Below are positions 63,120 through 64,000 of a DNA stretch of 64,000 nucleotides, piece by piece. The notes below the pieces were generated by a model. The model searched no databases. It was not told the origin of the DNA and saw only the letters and a list, made by a program, of their open reading frames with translations. The stretch lies in the NCBI GenBank assembly GCA_907163375.1, contig CAJQUW010014401.1, forward strand, positions 124,001 to 188,000. The letters run 5' to 3'. This DNA is from Prostheceraeus crozeri. Taxonomy: Eukaryota > Platyhelminthes > Polycladida > Euryleptidae. Position numbers and translations under genes: made by a program. Position 1 is the first letter of the stretch, and each line of letters begins with the position of its first letter.

Positions 63120-64000
63120 TTAGTCATCCTTAGGTAGTCTCGCGCGTTTCCGAATCGAAAATTTATGCAAGTGACCGCGCATTCGTAAGCTGGCGTGGAG
63201 GCATTTTTTCGTGGGATGACCGTTGTAGCATAGGATGGATTCGTCTAAATTCTGGTTTACGAGTACTTCGCCGGCCAAATGATTGTCCCGAATAGGGATG
63301 TGAAATTCAAACAAACGATCCTCATTCACACGTTCCCACTCATCCCTCATGCGCTCCAACTTCTCACACGCCTGCCTCTCATCACCCCGCCGAGCCACAG
63401 TCCTCTCCAACTCAACATTCCTCGCTCTCAACACACTCATCTCCTTCATCATCTCCTCAAACTTCGCCTCTGCATCTCTCATTCTTCTCTCCGCAGCACT
63501 CGCCCTCTTCTCACACGCATCATTCTTCTCTTCCAACTCTCGCGTCTTATTCTTCAAATCAGTCACACAACGCCTCATTCTAATGTTTTCATCCGCCACC
63601 TCCTTCGACTTCAAATCCTTCTTTTTCAACTCATCCAACTCCTTCACAACTTCATCCTTCACTTTCTTCAAACTCTCAAACTTATTCACTAACAACTCAT
63701 GCGCCATCTGCTGCGAAACATGTCTCTTCTCTTCATCCTTCAACCACCTCGCCGACTGCATACGAATCCCACCACTCTTCACTTTTGGGGAAGATGAGCT
63801 CTTCGGGGGGTCGGTGATGACGATGTTGGACACCTCCGATGACGAAGAGCTCAACTTCCTCACACGCTTCCTCACACGCTCCCTATCTAAATCCACATCA
63901 TCCTCATCATCACTCTCAAGCACTCTCTTCCGCTGCTCAATCTCACCCTCCAACGACGCAACCGCTCTCGCCAACTCATCATTCTCAACAACATTCTCAA
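63120..64000 (-). CDS. Coiled-coil accessory protein, N-terminus outside window
   Basis: The frame is open to the right edge, so the start lies outside. At least 293 residues are visible. An acidic/basic N-terminal part (ESDDEDDVDLDRERVRKR) is followed by a Ser-rich stretch with NIVITD, a possible SUMO-interaction motif. A long coiled coil of about 120 residues follows (LKKVKDEVVKELDELKKKD ... VLRARNVELERTV). The end is Cys/His-rich and basic (CYNGHPTKKCLHASLRMRGH). The 3' module lies downstream. No family recognised. Confidence 0.75.
   Translation of the reverse strand, partial: ENVVENDELARAVASLEGEIEQRKRVLESDDEDDVDLDRERVRKRVRKLSSSSSEVSNIVITDPPKSSSSPKVKSGGIRMQSARWLKDEEKRHVSQQMAHELLVNKFESLKKVKDEVVKELDELKKKDLKSKEVADENIRMRRCVTDLKNKTRELEEKNDACEKRASAAERRMRDAEAKFEEMMKEMSVLRARNVELERTVARRGDERQACEKLERMRDEWERVNEDRLFEFHIPIRDNHLAGEVLVNQNLDESILCYNGHPTKKCLHASLRMRGHLHKFSIRKRARLPKDD

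Larger units (their letters stand above)
42960..64000. mobile_element. Polinton/adintovirus-like element, left part (fossil)
   Basis: More than 21 kb of dense coding sequence begins after an abrupt rise in GC at about 42,960-43,040 and runs off the right edge. Diagnostic genes are protein-primed type B DNA polymerase, chromodomain integrase, A32-type ATPase, adenain-like protease, major-capsid candidate, penton-like and pVI/pX-like proteins. The exact left terminus and target duplication could not be fixed because the matching inverted repeat lies outside. It looks young and largely whole in the part seen, with about one visible break. It is smaller-gened and richer in accessory ORFs than a textbook Polinton, closer to adintovirus-like forms (inference). 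Confidence 0.9.

Overview
The window is animal nuclear DNA, AT-rich and repeat-dense. It carries GT-AG introns in a Harbinger element, Penelope-like and LINE retroelements, four DNA-transposon families, and a large Polinton/adintovirus-like element. Frequent TAGGCCTA and TACATGTA words and the mix of families suggest a marine invertebrate, perhaps a deuterostome. The taxon is inference. I recognised no host protein-coding gene, no true tRNA or rRNA gene and no CRISPR array.

Positions 1-42,950 are intergenic or intronic host-type DNA filled with mobile-element copies. In order they are: a palindrome with a hammerhead-ribozyme motif and a tRNA-like core (1228-1433) inside a TA-rich element; a Penelope GIY-YIG fragment (1549-1770); a perfect 80-bp inverted repeat (2970-3462); a foldback element (7406-7692); a mariner-like DD37D transposon with about 190-bp terminal inverted repeats (7785-9520); a decayed relative of the hammerhead/tRNA repeat (about 14,757-14,890); a Tc1-like fossil (about 16,260-16,540); a 5'-truncated LINE with a perfect 15-bp target duplication (17,197-18,310); a nearly whole PIF/Harbinger element with transposase and MADF gene (20,374-23,950); a piggyBac-like element (26,091-27,892); two arrays of TGACGCAA/TGACTCA words (about 28,505-28,775 and, inverted, 36,014-36,297); a head-to-head Penelope palindrome (30,283-31,257); and a hAT-like MITE with 8-bp target duplications (37,002-37,667).

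From about 42,960 to beyond the right edge lies one Polinton/adintovirus-like element, treated as a fossil. It looks young and largely whole in the part seen, with about one visible break. Its rightward block holds small Cys-rich proteins, a possible DEDD exonuclease, a pX-like peptide, an A32-type packaging ATPase, a chromodomain integrase, a pVI/pVII-like basic protein, a major-capsid candidate and an adenain-like protease. A leftward transcription-type block follows (a TBP-like protein and two related PC4-like proteins), then two related penton-like proteins, a leftward protein-primed type B DNA polymerase, and a right accessory region of small leftward genes.

The most unusual part is 61,371-64,000. 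Four leftward accessory ORFs are each followed just after the stop codon by the same 141-bp module, which folds a five-pair hairpin with a cUUCGg loop. Three of the four have a TATA box in view; the promoter of the fourth lies outside the window. This looks like a promoter-ORF-3' module cassette array. The element also has a 25-nt leader shared by two promoters about 16 kb apart on opposite strands. Together with the TBP-like gene, this suggests partly self-encoded promoter recognition (inference).
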